This document shows positions 34,469-43,771 of a DNA stretch of 64,000 nucleotides, piece after piece. The DNA is from DATACQ01 sp036555515 (GTDB taxonomy: Bacteria; Desulfobacterota; Binatia; UBA9968). The DNA is taken from contig DATBLC010000150.1 of NCBI GenBank assembly GCA_036555515.1, positions 1 through 64,000 on the forward strand. The letters are read 5' to 3'. Numbering within the stretch: position 1 is the stretch's first letter; the number at the start of each line of letters is the position of its first letter. Below the pieces are notes generated by a model. It worked only from the letters and a program-made list of their open reading frames with translations. It was not told where the DNA came from and did no database searches. Both the position numbers and the translations under genes were made by a program.

Positions 34469-35503
34469 ATGAGATCGCGTAAACGAAATCTGATCGCATT
34501 AGTGGGCGCTCTTGCCGTGAATCTGTCCTCTTTTGCCCTGGCCGACGATTTTTTTAAAGGAAAAACTTTGCGCTTGATGGTTTTTGGGGCTCCCGGCGGC
34601 GGATACGACACCTACGCCCGCATGATCGCGCGCCATATCACCAAATATGTCCCGGGAGGTCCGGGTACGATCGTGGAAAACATGGAGGGCGCTGGCGGCT
34701 TGGTGCTCGCCAATTATTTATACAAACGGGCGAAGCCCGACGGCTTGACCTTCGGCACTTTCAACAACTCGCTGATCGTGCAACATGCCCTGGGCGACCC
34801 TAAAATACGTCTAGATTTTCAAAAGTTCGGCTGGATCGGAGCGCCGAGCGTCGGTGCGCCGATGTGCATGGTAATGGGTTTCACCGGCCTCAAAACGCTC
34901 GACGACGTTTTAAAATACGATAAGCCGCTCAAGGTCGGAGCCACCCGCGCCGGGTCAACTGGGTATGATTTGCCGCTGATACTGAACAAAACTTTGGGCA
35001 CTAAATTCGAGGTCGTGCCCGGTTATACGGGTACCGCGACCACCCGTGTCGCCCTCCAAAGACGCGAGCTGCAGGCCTTTTGTTCGCAATGGGAATCAAT
35101 GCGCGTCACCGCGCGCTCCATGCTGGACGCGCCCGGGGACGATAAATTAATTCCCTTTATCATCAACGAGAGGACGTGGGACGATCCGGAAGTAAAAAAC
35201 CTTCCGACGTTCAAGGAAGCCATCAAAGATCCAAAGAAATACGCCATTTATGAAAGCTGGGCCTTCCAAATGGAATTTCAACGGGCGTTCTCGGCCCCTC
35301 CGGGGACACCGAAGGATCGCGTCAATGTTCTACGCAAGGCGTTTTTGGAAACGCTAAAAGATCCTGAACTTCTCAAGGAAGCCAACAAATCAAAGCTCGT
35401 CATTACTCCCGTGTCCGGGGAAAAGGTGGATAAGCTCGTCAGCGCTATTCTCAATATGCCCGCTGAGGCAAAAGAGGCTCTGTCGTTCCTAGTGCGCAAA
35501 TGA
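34469..35503 (+). CDS. Tripartite tricarboxylate transporter (TctC/Bug) solute-binding protein
   Basis: A 344-residue periplasmic binding protein of the TctC/Bug type. A signal peptide ends at about 25 (SSFALADDF). The diagnostic blocks are FGAPGGGYDTYARM and GTIVENMEGAGGLVLANYLY in the first domain. GAGAGG precedes the ATG. It binds small carboxylates or aromatics and normally works with TctA/TctB, which are absent here, so it acts alone or with a distant transporter. The upstream operator-like palindrome suggests regulated expression. Confidence 0.88.
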   Translation: MRSRKRNLIALVGALAVNLSSFALADDFFKGKTLRLMVFGAPGGGYDTYARMIARHITKYVPGGPGTIVENMEGAGGLVLANYLYKRAKPDGLTFGTFNNSLIVQHALGDPKIRLDFQKFGWIGAPSVGAPMCMVMGFTGLKTLDDVLKYDKPLKVGATRAGSTGYDLPLILNKTLGTKFEVVPGYTGTATTRVALQRRELQAFCSQWESMRVTARSMLDAPGDDKLIPFIINERTWDDPEVKNLPTFKEAIKDPKKYAIYESWAFQMEFQRAFSAPPGTPKDRVNVLRKAFLETLKDPELLKEANKSKLVITPVSGEKVDKLVSAILNMPAEAKEALSFLVRK

Positions 35504-35510
35504 GCCGCAC

Positions 35511-35565
35511 GCCTGGCAGTTTTGCTCGCGTGGCTCGCGCTCCCGGAGCGCGGACCATGCCAGGC
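35511..35565. terminator. Nested hairpin between convergent genes
   Basis: GCCTGGCA (35511-35518) pairs with TGCCAGGC (35558-35565). Inside lies CGCGCTC-CCG-GAGCGCG (35536-35552). It falls between the stops at 35503 and 35582, so it could end transcription from both directions. Without a T run this is a structural inference. Confidence 0.45.
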
Positions 35566-35581
35566 AGTCTGTCTTTGCAAG

Positions 35582-36310
35582 TTATGCCGAGCTGCGCGCG
35601 TTGTAGCGATATATTCGGCTGCGCCGCGTAGTGCCATGCAACTCGGCGAACAGAAAACCGCGAAAGGTCATAAAGTAGGTGAGAAATAACCCGAAGCCGA
35701 AGGCAATCACGAACCATTCAAGAAAACCCGGTAGAACCCAGACGAAGGCGTAAAGCAGGCGCAGCAGAAAAAATCCGACGACGGTGATGATGATGTTGGG
35801 TAGCAGCCATTCGAGCCAGTTTTCCACGATGAAGTTGTAACTCGCGCTCAAGAGTTCCAGGCCCGATGCGCGGGTTTGATAGATAAACTCCGGCACGGGA
35901 TTGAGTATGACATAAAGCGCTCCTTGAATCAGAAAATAGATCAGTCCGCCGTTTGGGACGGACGCGAGAGCCATAGCGGCTATCCTCATCGGTATCCACA
36001 GGATGAACGCCACCGTCAGCAAATCCCAGAGATAAGCGGTGAAACCATGTAAAAAGTCGTTGGCGTTGGCTTTTCCGCTGACGATCATGTTTTTGATCAA
36101 ATGAAGCCCCGAGCTGAGGCAGGCTTGGCTCGCCAGCGCCAATAAAAAGCCGCCGAGAAATCCCAGCGGCAGCGCCAAGAGACCAGCCATCCACATGATG
36201 AATCCGTAGGCCAACGGCGCAAAGCTGACGATCCAGTTTTTCGCTACGCAGCGCCAAGATTTTTGTAAAGCCGCCGCGTAAATCCACAATGTCGCCCGGA
36301 CGATTTGCAT
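35582..36310 (-). CDS. Multi-pass membrane protein of unknown function
   Basis: A 242-residue integral membrane protein with about six hydrophobic helices: near 28-48 (FAPLAYGFIMWMAGLLAL), 50-70, 98-115, 120-142, 172-195 and 200-225. A short basic tail (GTTRRSRIYRYNARSSA) stays in the cytoplasm. The even helix count and the mix of Leu, Phe and Trp match small uncharacterised bacterial permease-like proteins. No motif identifies a substrate. Confidence 0.65.
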   Translation of the reverse strand: MQIVRATLWIYAAALQKSWRCVAKNWIVSFAPLAYGFIMWMAGLLALPLGFLGGFLLALASQACLSSGLHLIKNMIVSGKANANDFLHGFTAYLWDLLTVAFILWIPMRIAAMALASVPNGGLIYFLIQGALYVILNPVPEFIYQTRASGLELLSASYNFIVENWLEWLLPNIIITVVGFFLLRLLYAFVWVLPGFLEWFVIAFGFGLFLTYFMTFRGFLFAELHGTTRRSRIYRYNARSSA

Positions 36311-36492
36311 TTTGTCTCTTATAACAGAAAAATTGGTTCGCTACAGCGATTCGAATCCCGGGCTAGTGGTTCGATCCGCACTTAACGCTTGAACGGCAGG
36401 GCAGTGACGATCACGACAGGGATGCCATGCGACGGTTGGCGAGACTAAAGCATGTTCAAGCGCGGCCAGAACTTTGCTCAGCCATCGTTGCC

Positions 36493-36960
36493 TCAAATTG
36501 CCGAGGATTTGGTCGTATGGAGCGTGATAGTTGTCGCGCCGGTCGGATCGGAGAGGCTGGCGACGATCTCCGCCGGGACCGCCTGAGCTTGGATCTCGCC
36601 CGCCCGCTCGGGATGCGGCGCCGCCCAAACGCGCTTCTCGAAACCTTCGAGCGCAAGCTCGCCGTCTCTCAACAGTCGGTGACGCACCGTAAAGCTGCTC
36701 CGTCCCCATTCCCCGACCTCGCTTTCAACGACGACCTCATCGTCGAAACGAAATGGTTTGATGAACCGGGCCCCCACTTCGACGACCGGCATACCGACGA
36801 TTCCATATTTTCGCCGCATGGCGAGCGGCTTTAATCCAGTGCGCTCGAACAGCCATCCGGTGCTGCTATCAAAGATAACGAGGTATTGCGGATAAAACAC
36901 GAGTCCGGCGGGATCGCACTGACCCCATTCAATGCGCAGGATTCGACGGTTGACCAGCAT
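36493..36960 (-). CDS. Hotdog-fold acyl-CoA thioesterase (4HBT family)
   Basis: A 155-residue single-hotdog protein. RIEWGQCDPAGLVFYPQYL is the family signature, with the aspartate of DPAG as the active-site acid, as in 4-hydroxybenzoyl-CoA thioesterase. FDDEVVVESEVGEWGRSSFTV is the typical second half. It would hydrolyse aryl or fatty acyl-CoA in the cytoplasm. It is 104 bases upstream on the same strand direction as the flavin oxidoreductase, so a functional tie to a catabolic route is possible but unproven. Confidence 0.85.
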   Translation of the reverse strand: MLVNRRILRIEWGQCDPAGLVFYPQYLVIFDSSTGWLFERTGLKPLAMRRKYGIVGMPVVEVGARFIKPFRFDDEVVVESEVGEWGRSSFTVRHRLLRDGELALEGFEKRVWAAPHPERAGEIQAQAVPAEIVASLSDPTGATTITLHTTKSSAI

Positions 36961-37064
36961 CGGCTCGCTTTCCTTTCGTCAGGCATAAAAATCATGAGCA
37001 TACGTCCATGATAAGCCCATGACGGATAAACTCAGCCGGGAACACACCGCGAGCGGGCGCGCGG

Positions 37065-38132
37065 CTAAGCTTTCTCCTTCTCAAAGCGTGGCATGACCCG
37101 CCTGGCGAAAAGCTCCAGGGTGCGAAACGCCTCGGGCTCCTCGATCCCCCCGAAGTTGATTTGCATAGACGGCTCATGCTCGCCGATGAGATTTCGGTTG
37201 AACTCCACCTGCTCGATCACTTCTTCCGGCGTTCCCACCAGGGCCGTGTGGCTGGCGATCATCTTCTCCGGGGTAAGCGCGCCGATGGCTTCCACCAGTT
37301 TTTCATAGCCGGCATATTGGCCTGACGCTTTACCCGTCCAAGAGCGCACCGCCTCGCTGAAAACTTCCAGGTAGCGCTCCACCGGTTTATTGAATCCCTC
37401 GATGGCTTCCCGATGGGTTTCAGCGACGTAACAGTGAAGCGAAGACTGAATCTGCTCCGCTCCCGGCGGATGGCCCGCGCCTCGCCAGGCGTCGCGGTAG
37501 CTCTGTACAAGCTCGCGGACGAGATCGAGATTGCTCGCAAATGGGACAATCATAATATGGTAGCCGCGTCGCCCCGCCCAAATGAAAGACTCCTTTGTCG
37601 CTACCGCGGCGATCCAAATCGGCGGATGTGGTTTCTGCACCGGCCGGGGCATGAGGCGAACGTTTTCGAACCGATGGAATCTTCCCTCGAAGGACAGCCG
37701 TTCCTCAGTCCAAAGGCGAGTAATGGCTTCGATCCCCTCCTCGAAGCGCGCGCGGCTTTCGTCCATCTTGATACTGAAGACGTCGAATTCCTTGGGGATG
37801 AACGCGCGCCCAAAACCGGCGTCAAGCCTGCCGTTGCTGATGTTATCGAGCATTGCCAACTCGCCGGCGAGCTTGATGGGGTTGTTAAAAGCGGGAATCA
37901 CCGCGCCGGTAATCAACCGGATGCGCTGCGTGCGGGCCGCGATGGCGGCTAGAAGAACGATGGGATTTGGGCTATGGCCGCCATAGTCGTGAAAATAGTG
38001 CTCGACGGTCTTGATCGAATCGTAACCCAGCTCATCGGCTCGCACGGCGAGCCGTAGCGACTGCGCGAAGTATTCCGCCGTGGACATGTCTTGCAAACGA
38101 AATGACGGAAAAAAATTAATCCCGAAGCGCAT
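37065..38132 (-). CDS. LLM-class flavin-dependent oxidoreductase (luciferase-like)
   Basis: A 355-residue bacterial-luciferase-fold monooxygenase or reductase. It starts MRFGINFFPSFR. SIKTVEHYFHDYGGHSPNP, TQRIRLITGAVIPAFNNP and NGRLDAGFGRAFIPKEF are typical. The family uses FMN/FMNH2 or F420. A GGAGG site lies just before ATG 38132; the longer frame to 38234 is not supported. The substrate is unknown; neighbours (hotdog thioesterase, TctC protein) hint at organic acid breakdown. Confidence 0.85.
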   Translation of the reverse strand: MRFGINFFPSFRLQDMSTAEYFAQSLRLAVRADELGYDSIKTVEHYFHDYGGHSPNPIVLLAAIAARTQRIRLITGAVIPAFNNPIKLAGELAMLDNISNGRLDAGFGRAFIPKEFDVFSIKMDESRARFEEGIEAITRLWTEERLSFEGRFHRFENVRLMPRPVQKPHPPIWIAAVATKESFIWAGRRGYHIMIVPFASNLDLVRELVQSYRDAWRGAGHPPGAEQIQSSLHCYVAETHREAIEGFNKPVERYLEVFSEAVRSWTGKASGQYAGYEKLVEAIGALTPEKMIASHTALVGTPEEVIEQVEFNRNLIGEHEPSMQINFGGIEEPEAFRTLELFARRVMPRFEKEKA

Positions 38133-38344
38133 CGCATTGCCTCCGCCTGACCCGGTTGAAAAACGCTGACCTTGCGAACGGAAGAAAACATAGCACCGCG
38201 TCGAGATCTGAACAATCAATCGGCGGTTTGACATCGTTGTTTTACGGATGACATAATCCGGCCGGCGCCAAGGTGCATCACGATTATCACGCGCACTTAA
38301 GTAATTCGAGGCTGAAAACCGCTGCGTCGTTACCCCGATATTAG

Positions 38345-40459
38345 ATGCCGACGGTGCCGAACCTTCATCCGGAACCAGAGATGAAGCTGCGTTCCCACCT
38401 CATTTTGCTTGTCATCGCGGCGGTGGTGCCGCTAATGCTCCTCGCCGGCACACTCATCGTCATCCTGCATCAGCAACAAGTCGCGGTCCAAGAGCAAAGC
38501 CTAATCGACAGATCCCACGCGCTTTCACTCGAAGTTGACCGGGAGCTGGCGAGCACTATTCGCGGGCTCCACGCATTGGCAACTTTTGAACATCTCGACA
38601 CCGGTGACATCAAAGGATTTCAAGAGCGTGCGAGCCGCGCTGTCAAAGCCTACGGTCGCTTCGAGGCGATTGTGCTGGTGAACGCTTTGGGACTGCAAAT
38701 TGCCAGCACCCGCTTTCCCTTCGGCACAGCTCTGCCGGGAATGCAGGCTAGCGAGACGTTCGAAGAGGTCCGCCGCACCGCACGACCTGCCATTTCCAAT
38801 CTTTTCTTCGCTCCGGTAGTAAAAAAACCGCTGATCACGGTATTTGTGCCCGCCGTGCGCGCGGGAACCGTGAAATATGTAGTCGCGGCAAGCGCTTCCC
38901 CCGAATTTTTAAGCGGAATCCTTGCCCAGCAAAAGCTTCCTCCAGGTTGGCTGGCAACGATCATCGATAGGAACAAGACTATCATGGCCCGAACCGAGAA
39001 TCTGGGTAAGTTTCTTGGCCAAGCCGCGGGCCCAATGCTAGCGGCGAGAAGCAGCGAGGCGATGGGAGGATTTTTTCGTGGTGTCACGCGAGATGGTGTC
39101 CCGGTTGCCACGGGATTTCGCCGTTCAGAGTTAACGGGTTGGACGGTTGGAGTCGCCATTCCCCTGGCAACTCTTGAAGCTCCCATGAAGCGTTCGCTAT
39201 GGATTCTCGTTGCCGGCGGCACTTTGCTCTTCTTCGCCAGCGCAGCAGCGGCTTTTTGGTTTGGCAACCGCATTGCGTTGGCCTACGGGACACTTTCCAA
39301 CCTGGCAGCATCCATGGGGCGTGGTGAGACGCCCCATGCTGTTCCGCTGCCGATAAAGGAGGCGGATGAACTGGCCCATGTCATTGAAGAGGCTGCTCTT
39401 AGACGCGACCAGATGGAGGCTACTTTGCGCCAGCGCGAGGAGCGGCTCCGTCTTGCCACTTCCGGGGGCAATATCGGAATTTGGGAATGGGATTCGGGCC
39501 ACCAACTGATGATTTTGAGCGACCAGCTCAAGGTCATGCTGGGATGGTCGTCGAACACCGCTGCGCCGACGCTGCAAAAGTTCCTCGACGTTGTTCACCC
39601 AGAAGATAGAGCGAAAGTCGAGGCCGAATTCCGCAGCGCACTGGCGAGTTGCGCCGACCATGAGGTCGAATTCCGCATCCTGCAACCCGACGGCAGCTTG
39701 CGCCTGATCGCCGCCAAAGGGCGCGCCGATAATGGCGGCGGCGGTCTCATGCGCGTGATGGGTGTAGCGCTCGACATTACCGAGCGCAAGCAAGCGGAGG
39801 AGCAGCTTAAGAGATCCTCCGAACAACTGCGCGCCCTCTCGGCGCATCTGGAGCGGGTTCGGGAGGAGGAGCGAACTTCCATTGCCCGCGAGGTGCACGA
39901 CGAATTGGGGCAAGCGTTGACAGCTTTGAAAATGGATCTTGCTTCTCTGGCCGCGCCGCCGACAAATGGAGCCGTCGCGGAAAAACTCACATCGATGTCG
40001 CAACTCGTAGACGACACCGTTCAAACAGTGCGCAGAATTGCCTCGGAGCTGCGGCCGGGTATCTTGGATGATCTGGGACTTGTACCGGCGCTTCGATGGC
40101 AAGCCCAGGAATTTTCTAGACGGATCGGCGTGAGTTGTAACTTCGCCTCTGCGGCGGGCGACTTGACGGTGGACAGGGAGCGTTCGACAGCGCTTTTCCG
40201 CATCTGTCAAGAGACGTTAACCAACGTGGCCCGCCATGCCAATGCAACTTGCGTCGGGATCGAGCTGAAAGTGGAAGATGGCATGATCGTCCTTGAGGTT
40301 CACGATAACGGCAGGGGCATTACGGCAGACGAGTTGGCGAGCGCAAAATCACTGGGTCTCGTCGGACTGCGAGAACGCGCCCTGCTCTTCGGTGGAACCT
40401 GCGACATCCGGGGCGAGGTGGAAAAGGGAACCACAGTCACGGTGAAAATACCGTTATAG
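38345..40459 (+). CDS. NarL-type sensor histidine kinase with cache sensor and PAS domain
   Basis: A 704-residue membrane kinase. A membrane helix at about 17-43 is followed by a large periplasmic double-cache-like domain to about 280 and a second helix (WILVAGGTLLFFASAAAAF). A short HAMP-like linker, a PAS domain (GNIGIWEWDSGHQLMILSD onward) and a PAC-like block follow. HisKA_3 has phospho-His in REVHDELGQ (about 517). The HATPase has N box ETLTNVARHANA and G boxes DNGRGIT and GLVGLRERA. It phosphorylates the response regulator 26 bases downstream. An in-frame ATG at 38381 is a possible alternative start. Confidence 0.9.
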   Translation: MPTVPNLHPEPEMKLRSHLILLVIAAVVPLMLLAGTLIVILHQQQVAVQEQSLIDRSHALSLEVDRELASTIRGLHALATFEHLDTGDIKGFQERASRAVKAYGRFEAIVLVNALGLQIASTRFPFGTALPGMQASETFEEVRRTARPAISNLFFAPVVKKPLITVFVPAVRAGTVKYVVAASASPEFLSGILAQQKLPPGWLATIIDRNKTIMARTENLGKFLGQAAGPMLAARSSEAMGGFFRGVTRDGVPVATGFRRSELTGWTVGVAIPLATLEAPMKRSLWILVAGGTLLFFASAAAAFWFGNRIALAYGTLSNLAASMGRGETPHAVPLPIKEADELAHVIEEAALRRDQMEATLRQREERLRLATSGGNIGIWEWDSGHQLMILSDQLKVMLGWSSNTAAPTLQKFLDVVHPEDRAKVEAEFRSALASCADHEVEFRILQPDGSLRLIAAKGRADNGGGGLMRVMGVALDITERKQAEEQLKRSSEQLRALSAHLERVREEERTSIAREVHDELGQALTALKMDLASLAAPPTNGAVAEKLTSMSQLVDDTVQTVRRIASELRPGILDDLGLVPALRWQAQEFSRRIGVSCNFASAAGDLTVDRERSTALFRICQETLTNVARHANATCVGIELKVEDGMIVLEVHDNGRGITADELASAKSLGLVGLRERALLFGGTCDIRGEVEKGTTVTVKIPL

Positions 40460-40497
40460 AAGGTTGCAAACGCGACGCCCTTTGCTTGCCGATTGGA

Positions 40498-41136
40498 ATG
40501 CACATGCTCAAGGTTTTAATCGCGGATGATCACGCCGTGGTGCGCCACGGGCTGAAACAAATCGTGGAACGGGGGTTTGGCGCGGCCGCGTTCGGTGAAG
40601 CGGCGGATGCACAAGAGGCGCTCCAACAAATCCGGAAACACCCTTGGGACATTGCTATTCTCGACGTCCTGATGCCCGGGAGAAGCGGCCTTGACATTAT
40701 TAAAGAGATCAAACAACTGCGGCCTAAGCTGCCCGTGGTGGTGCTCAGCATGTACGCTGAACATCAATACGCGGAGCGGGCGCTCAAATCCGGGGCGTCC
40801 GGCTATATAACCAAGGATAGGGCACCCGAAGAACTCGTCGAAGCCATTAAGAGAGTGTTGGAGAATGGCTTGTATGTCAGCCCTTCCTTTGCGGAGCAAT
40901 TGGCCCTCCAGTTGAAGCATGAGGCCGAGCCAAGTCCTCACGAGGCCCTCTCGGACCGCGAGTATGAAGTTTTTCGCCTCATTGCGTCCGGAACAAAGCC
41001 GAATCAAATTGCCAAAGCTCTTCACCTCAGCGTCAAGACCGTTAGTACCTATCGCGAACGAATCATGGCGAAAATGCAGTTTAAGTCGACAGCAGAAATC
41101 ATCCGCTACGCGATCACCAACAAGCTGGTAGACTGA
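40498..41136 (+). CDS. NarL/FixJ-type response regulator
   Basis: A 212-residue regulator. The receiver domain has phospho-Asp in ILDVLMPGRSG, with MLKVLIADDHAVVRHGL at its start and conserved Lys in YITKD. The LuxR-type HTH begins LSDREYEVFRLIASG and ends TYRERIMAKM. The start is ATG 40498 or 40504; the annotated TTG farther up is unlikely. It is the partner of the kinase just upstream. There are no target genes visible in an obvious cluster. Confidence 0.92.
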   Translation: MHMLKVLIADDHAVVRHGLKQIVERGFGAAAFGEAADAQEALQQIRKHPWDIAILDVLMPGRSGLDIIKEIKQLRPKLPVVVLSMYAEHQYAERALKSGASGYITKDRAPEELVEAIKRVLENGLYVSPSFAEQLALQLKHEAEPSPHEALSDREYEVFRLIASGTKPNQIAKALHLSVKTVSTYRERIMAKMQFKSTAEIIRYAITNKLVD

Positions 41137-41566
41137 TTCGACTCCAATTGCTGCGTTCGCCATCGGTCCCGCGCCGACTATATGTTGTTTGCCGCTCTAT
41201 TGACGCCGAACGCAAAAATTGGCAGTTCTCGTAGGTTAAATCATATCTGAATCGTGGCCTGCCCGCGCTTTCGACGACTCGCCCGTTGGTTCTCGTGTGT
41301 CTACTAACCAATGAACTCCATAGTAACTTTTCCGCTCCAGAGTAACCGCTCCGGACTCTAGAAGTTCTTAGGCCGCCCCATGCGTCGAGGAACTTAAGGA
41401 TCACTGCGAAGGCGTTCTGCTAGCTCTCAGTCGGGCGCGTAATCGAATCGTGTTAGCAACCCAAAACCGCAACCTGAAGCAGAAGGCGTGTCGGCAATTT
41501 ACCGACAGAAATATCAGCGATTTACCATCTGTAACTCGATGAGAGGAAAAATTATATTCGAGTTCG
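41137..41566. other. 430-base intergenic region, no gene seen
   Basis: No credible gene. A small palindrome TGTCGG-CAATTTA-CCGACA (41489-41507) lies 60 bases before the next receiver gene and could bind a regulator or form a hairpin; a second ATTTACC word lies just after. GAGAGGA at 41541 is too far from the ATG to be its ribosome site. Confidence 0.5.
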
Positions 41567-41971
41567 ATGGCAAGCTATCGCAGATATAGAAAGTTGCGGG
41601 TTCTGATTGCCGATGATTCAGCGCAGATTCGCCTGAGACTGGCCGCGATGCTCGACAGCATCGACGGAGTTGAAGTCGTCGGCGACGCGGAGAGCATGCA
41701 AGGGGCGCTGGCCGCGATCACCGAGCTAAAACCAGACCTTGTCATTCTCGACTTGCACCTGCCCGACGGAAGCGGGTTCAACGTCCTGGAGCAAGTGCAA
41801 GCGGAGCGACCGGGGTTAAAGGTTATCGTGCTGACCAACTACCCATTGCCGGCATATCGCGACCGTTGTGGGGATCTCGGTACCGAACATTTCTTCGACA
41901 AGTCGACCGAGTTCGCTCAAGCCGTTGAGTTGGTGCGACAGCTTGCGGTCGGGCTAGACCGGCAGGAATAG
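41567..41971 (+). CDS. Stand-alone response regulator receiver protein
   Basis: A 134-residue single receiver domain with LRVLIADDSAQIRLRL, phospho-acceptor Asp in LVILDLHLPDGSG, and switch residues in VIVLTNY and FFDKST. No output domain. It is 25 bases upstream of the hybrid-less histidine kinase on the same strand, suggesting it is a phosphate relay or an adaptor for it. A CheY-like or single-domain regulator function is likely. Confidence 0.88.
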   Translation: MASYRRYRKLRVLIADDSAQIRLRLAAMLDSIDGVEVVGDAESMQGALAAITELKPDLVILDLHLPDGSGFNVLEQVQAERPGLKVIVLTNYPLPAYRDRCGDLGTEHFFDKSTEFAQAVELVRQLAVGLDRQE

Positions 41972-41996
41972 GAGTCAGAATAAAAGGAGCACTCTG

Positions 41997-43697
41997 TTGA
42001 AGCATCGTATAACAGACACCATCAAGGGGATAAATTTATCCCAGCCAGCTCGAGGCGTGATCCTGATCGCCGCCATCACCCTGCTTGCAGGTTGGACAGT
42101 GGGATATTTTGCCTACCGATCGAGCCGAGAGAAGAAGTATCAGGCCTTCTCTGAGAACGTATTAAGCATGGCGCGCATCATCGCCACGGCGGCCAAAGAA
42201 ACATCGGTCTCCGAGAGCGAGTTCGTGGCGAAGACTTGCCGGCTCTGGAGTGAAGTTAAGGCGTTCCCTTCCCGGAGCTACCTGTCTGTGGTCGGACTCG
42301 GAGGAAAGCTGCTCGCGGATACCGGGAATCCCGGGCGAATAGGAACGACGGTTGAGTACACGCCTATCCATGCTTTGACGCCAGACGGTCCGAGAAATCT
42401 TGGCGAGTTGATCGCCGCCAAACGGGACTATGTCGGTCGGTACGTCTCGTCGCAAGGACAAATGGAGATCGCTTCGTTTGTATACGTTAAAAGCCTGGAC
42501 CTGGCGATCGGGATTCACGTTCCGAGGGAAGCCGTTGAAGCCACGGTTCGTGCGTCAACTCTAACCTGGGCAGCGGGGATTGGCCTGATCACCATCATTT
42601 TAATGTTTCTCGGGTTCAGCCTGTTCTATTGGACCTGTCTGGTTTCACAGCGATCCCTTCAAAATAAAATTTCTGAGCTAAGCGAAGGCCTGGCCCAGGC
42701 GAACAATGTCAAGGCCGAGTTTCTTGGCTTAATGTCCCACGAGTTGAAGACACCGCTCAATGTAATCATGGGATACACTTATCTGCTACTGGACGGATAT
42801 TTGGGCGACCTAAACGGCGAACAGTCGCGCAGCCTGCAAATGATCGCCACGCAATCTAAAATCCTCCTGGGTCTGGTCGATAGCATTATGGAAGCCACGA
42901 AGGCGGCAGCTAGGGCTTACATCCTGCAGCGGTCCAGGATAAACATCGCAGAGTTTCTAGCTGAAATTCAGCAATTCTATCCCGCTTCTGCCAGTTCAAA
43001 TATCAAGCTCAGCTGGGATTTTTCGTCTGATGTTCCTGCGATCGAGACCGACCCCGATAAACTGCGGCAGATTTTGCGGAACCTCATCAACAACGCCATC
43101 AAATTCACGGCGCGCGGCCAGATCACCGTTTCCGCGCGCGTGTTCAAAAACGAACCGGAGGCACAAGCCAGAGGAGAACAGAAACTCGCCGCGATTCCCG
43201 CTGGCCCAGTCACCGCGTCAGACTTTCTGGAATTCAGGGTGATGGACACAGGCATTGGCATCCAGAAGAAGGACCTGCCCTTCATATTTGAAATGTTTCG
43301 CCAAGTCGATAGTTCCAGCACCCGGGAGTATGACGGGCTCGGCATGGGTCTTTACATCGCGCGAAGCCTCACAGAATTACTTGGAGGAACTATTGAAGTG
43401 GAAAGTGAGATTAACAAAGGTTCAACGTTCATCGTGACAATTCCGGTACAGGCGGCGGCAGACAGTGACCAGTCGGATAACAGTAGTGGAACCGTCCAGC
43501 GGTCGCCACCGAAGAGCCCGGAGCCGAACCGGCAAGTTGACAGCGCGCCGCCCCTCTCAAACCGTTCGAAGTATGTTCTAGTATCGCGCGGCTGCGTTAC
43601 GCGCTGGAGGATCCGCGATTGTGCGGTCCCCGGCAGTTGTCCTCGCTGTACGACGCTGCGTCCAAACGCGAACCTTTTCCGACAGACCCTGCCCTAG
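41997..43697 (+). CDS. Membrane sensor histidine kinase (HisKA), with atypical C-terminal tail
   Basis: A 566-residue kinase that starts at TTG behind AAAGGAG. One membrane helix near 19-39 and a second at about 192-212 enclose a short cache-like sensor. The HisKA has phospho-His in LMSHELKTPLN (about 248). The N box is RNLINNAIKFT; G boxes are DTGIGI and GLGMGLYIARSL. After the ATPase, residues 485-566 are Ser/Pro-rich then Arg/Cys-rich without a recognisable domain (RGCVTRWRIRDCAVPG), perhaps out-of-frame extension after a lost stop. It is likely partnered with the receiver upstream. Confidence 0.85.
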   Translation: MKHRITDTIKGINLSQPARGVILIAAITLLAGWTVGYFAYRSSREKKYQAFSENVLSMARIIATAAKETSVSESEFVAKTCRLWSEVKAFPSRSYLSVVGLGGKLLADTGNPGRIGTTVEYTPIHALTPDGPRNLGELIAAKRDYVGRYVSSQGQMEIASFVYVKSLDLAIGIHVPREAVEATVRASTLTWAAGIGLITIILMFLGFSLFYWTCLVSQRSLQNKISELSEGLAQANNVKAEFLGLMSHELKTPLNVIMGYTYLLLDGYLGDLNGEQSRSLQMIATQSKILLGLVDSIMEATKAAARAYILQRSRINIAEFLAEIQQFYPASASSNIKLSWDFSSDVPAIETDPDKLRQILRNLINNAIKFTARGQITVSARVFKNEPEAQARGEQKLAAIPAGPVTASDFLEFRVMDTGIGIQKKDLPFIFEMFRQVDSSSTREYDGLGMGLYIARSLTELLGGTIEVESEINKGSTFIVTIPVQAAADSDQSDNSSGTVQRSPPKSPEPNRQVDSAPPLSNRSKYVLVSRGCVTRWRIRDCAVPGSCPRCTTLRPNANLFRQTLP

Positions 43698-43771
43698 GAT
43701 CAACCAACAGGCCTTAGTATCGTACGTTTGTGAAAAAAAATGCTGCAGGCGGGATGGCGGACGCGAGAAAA

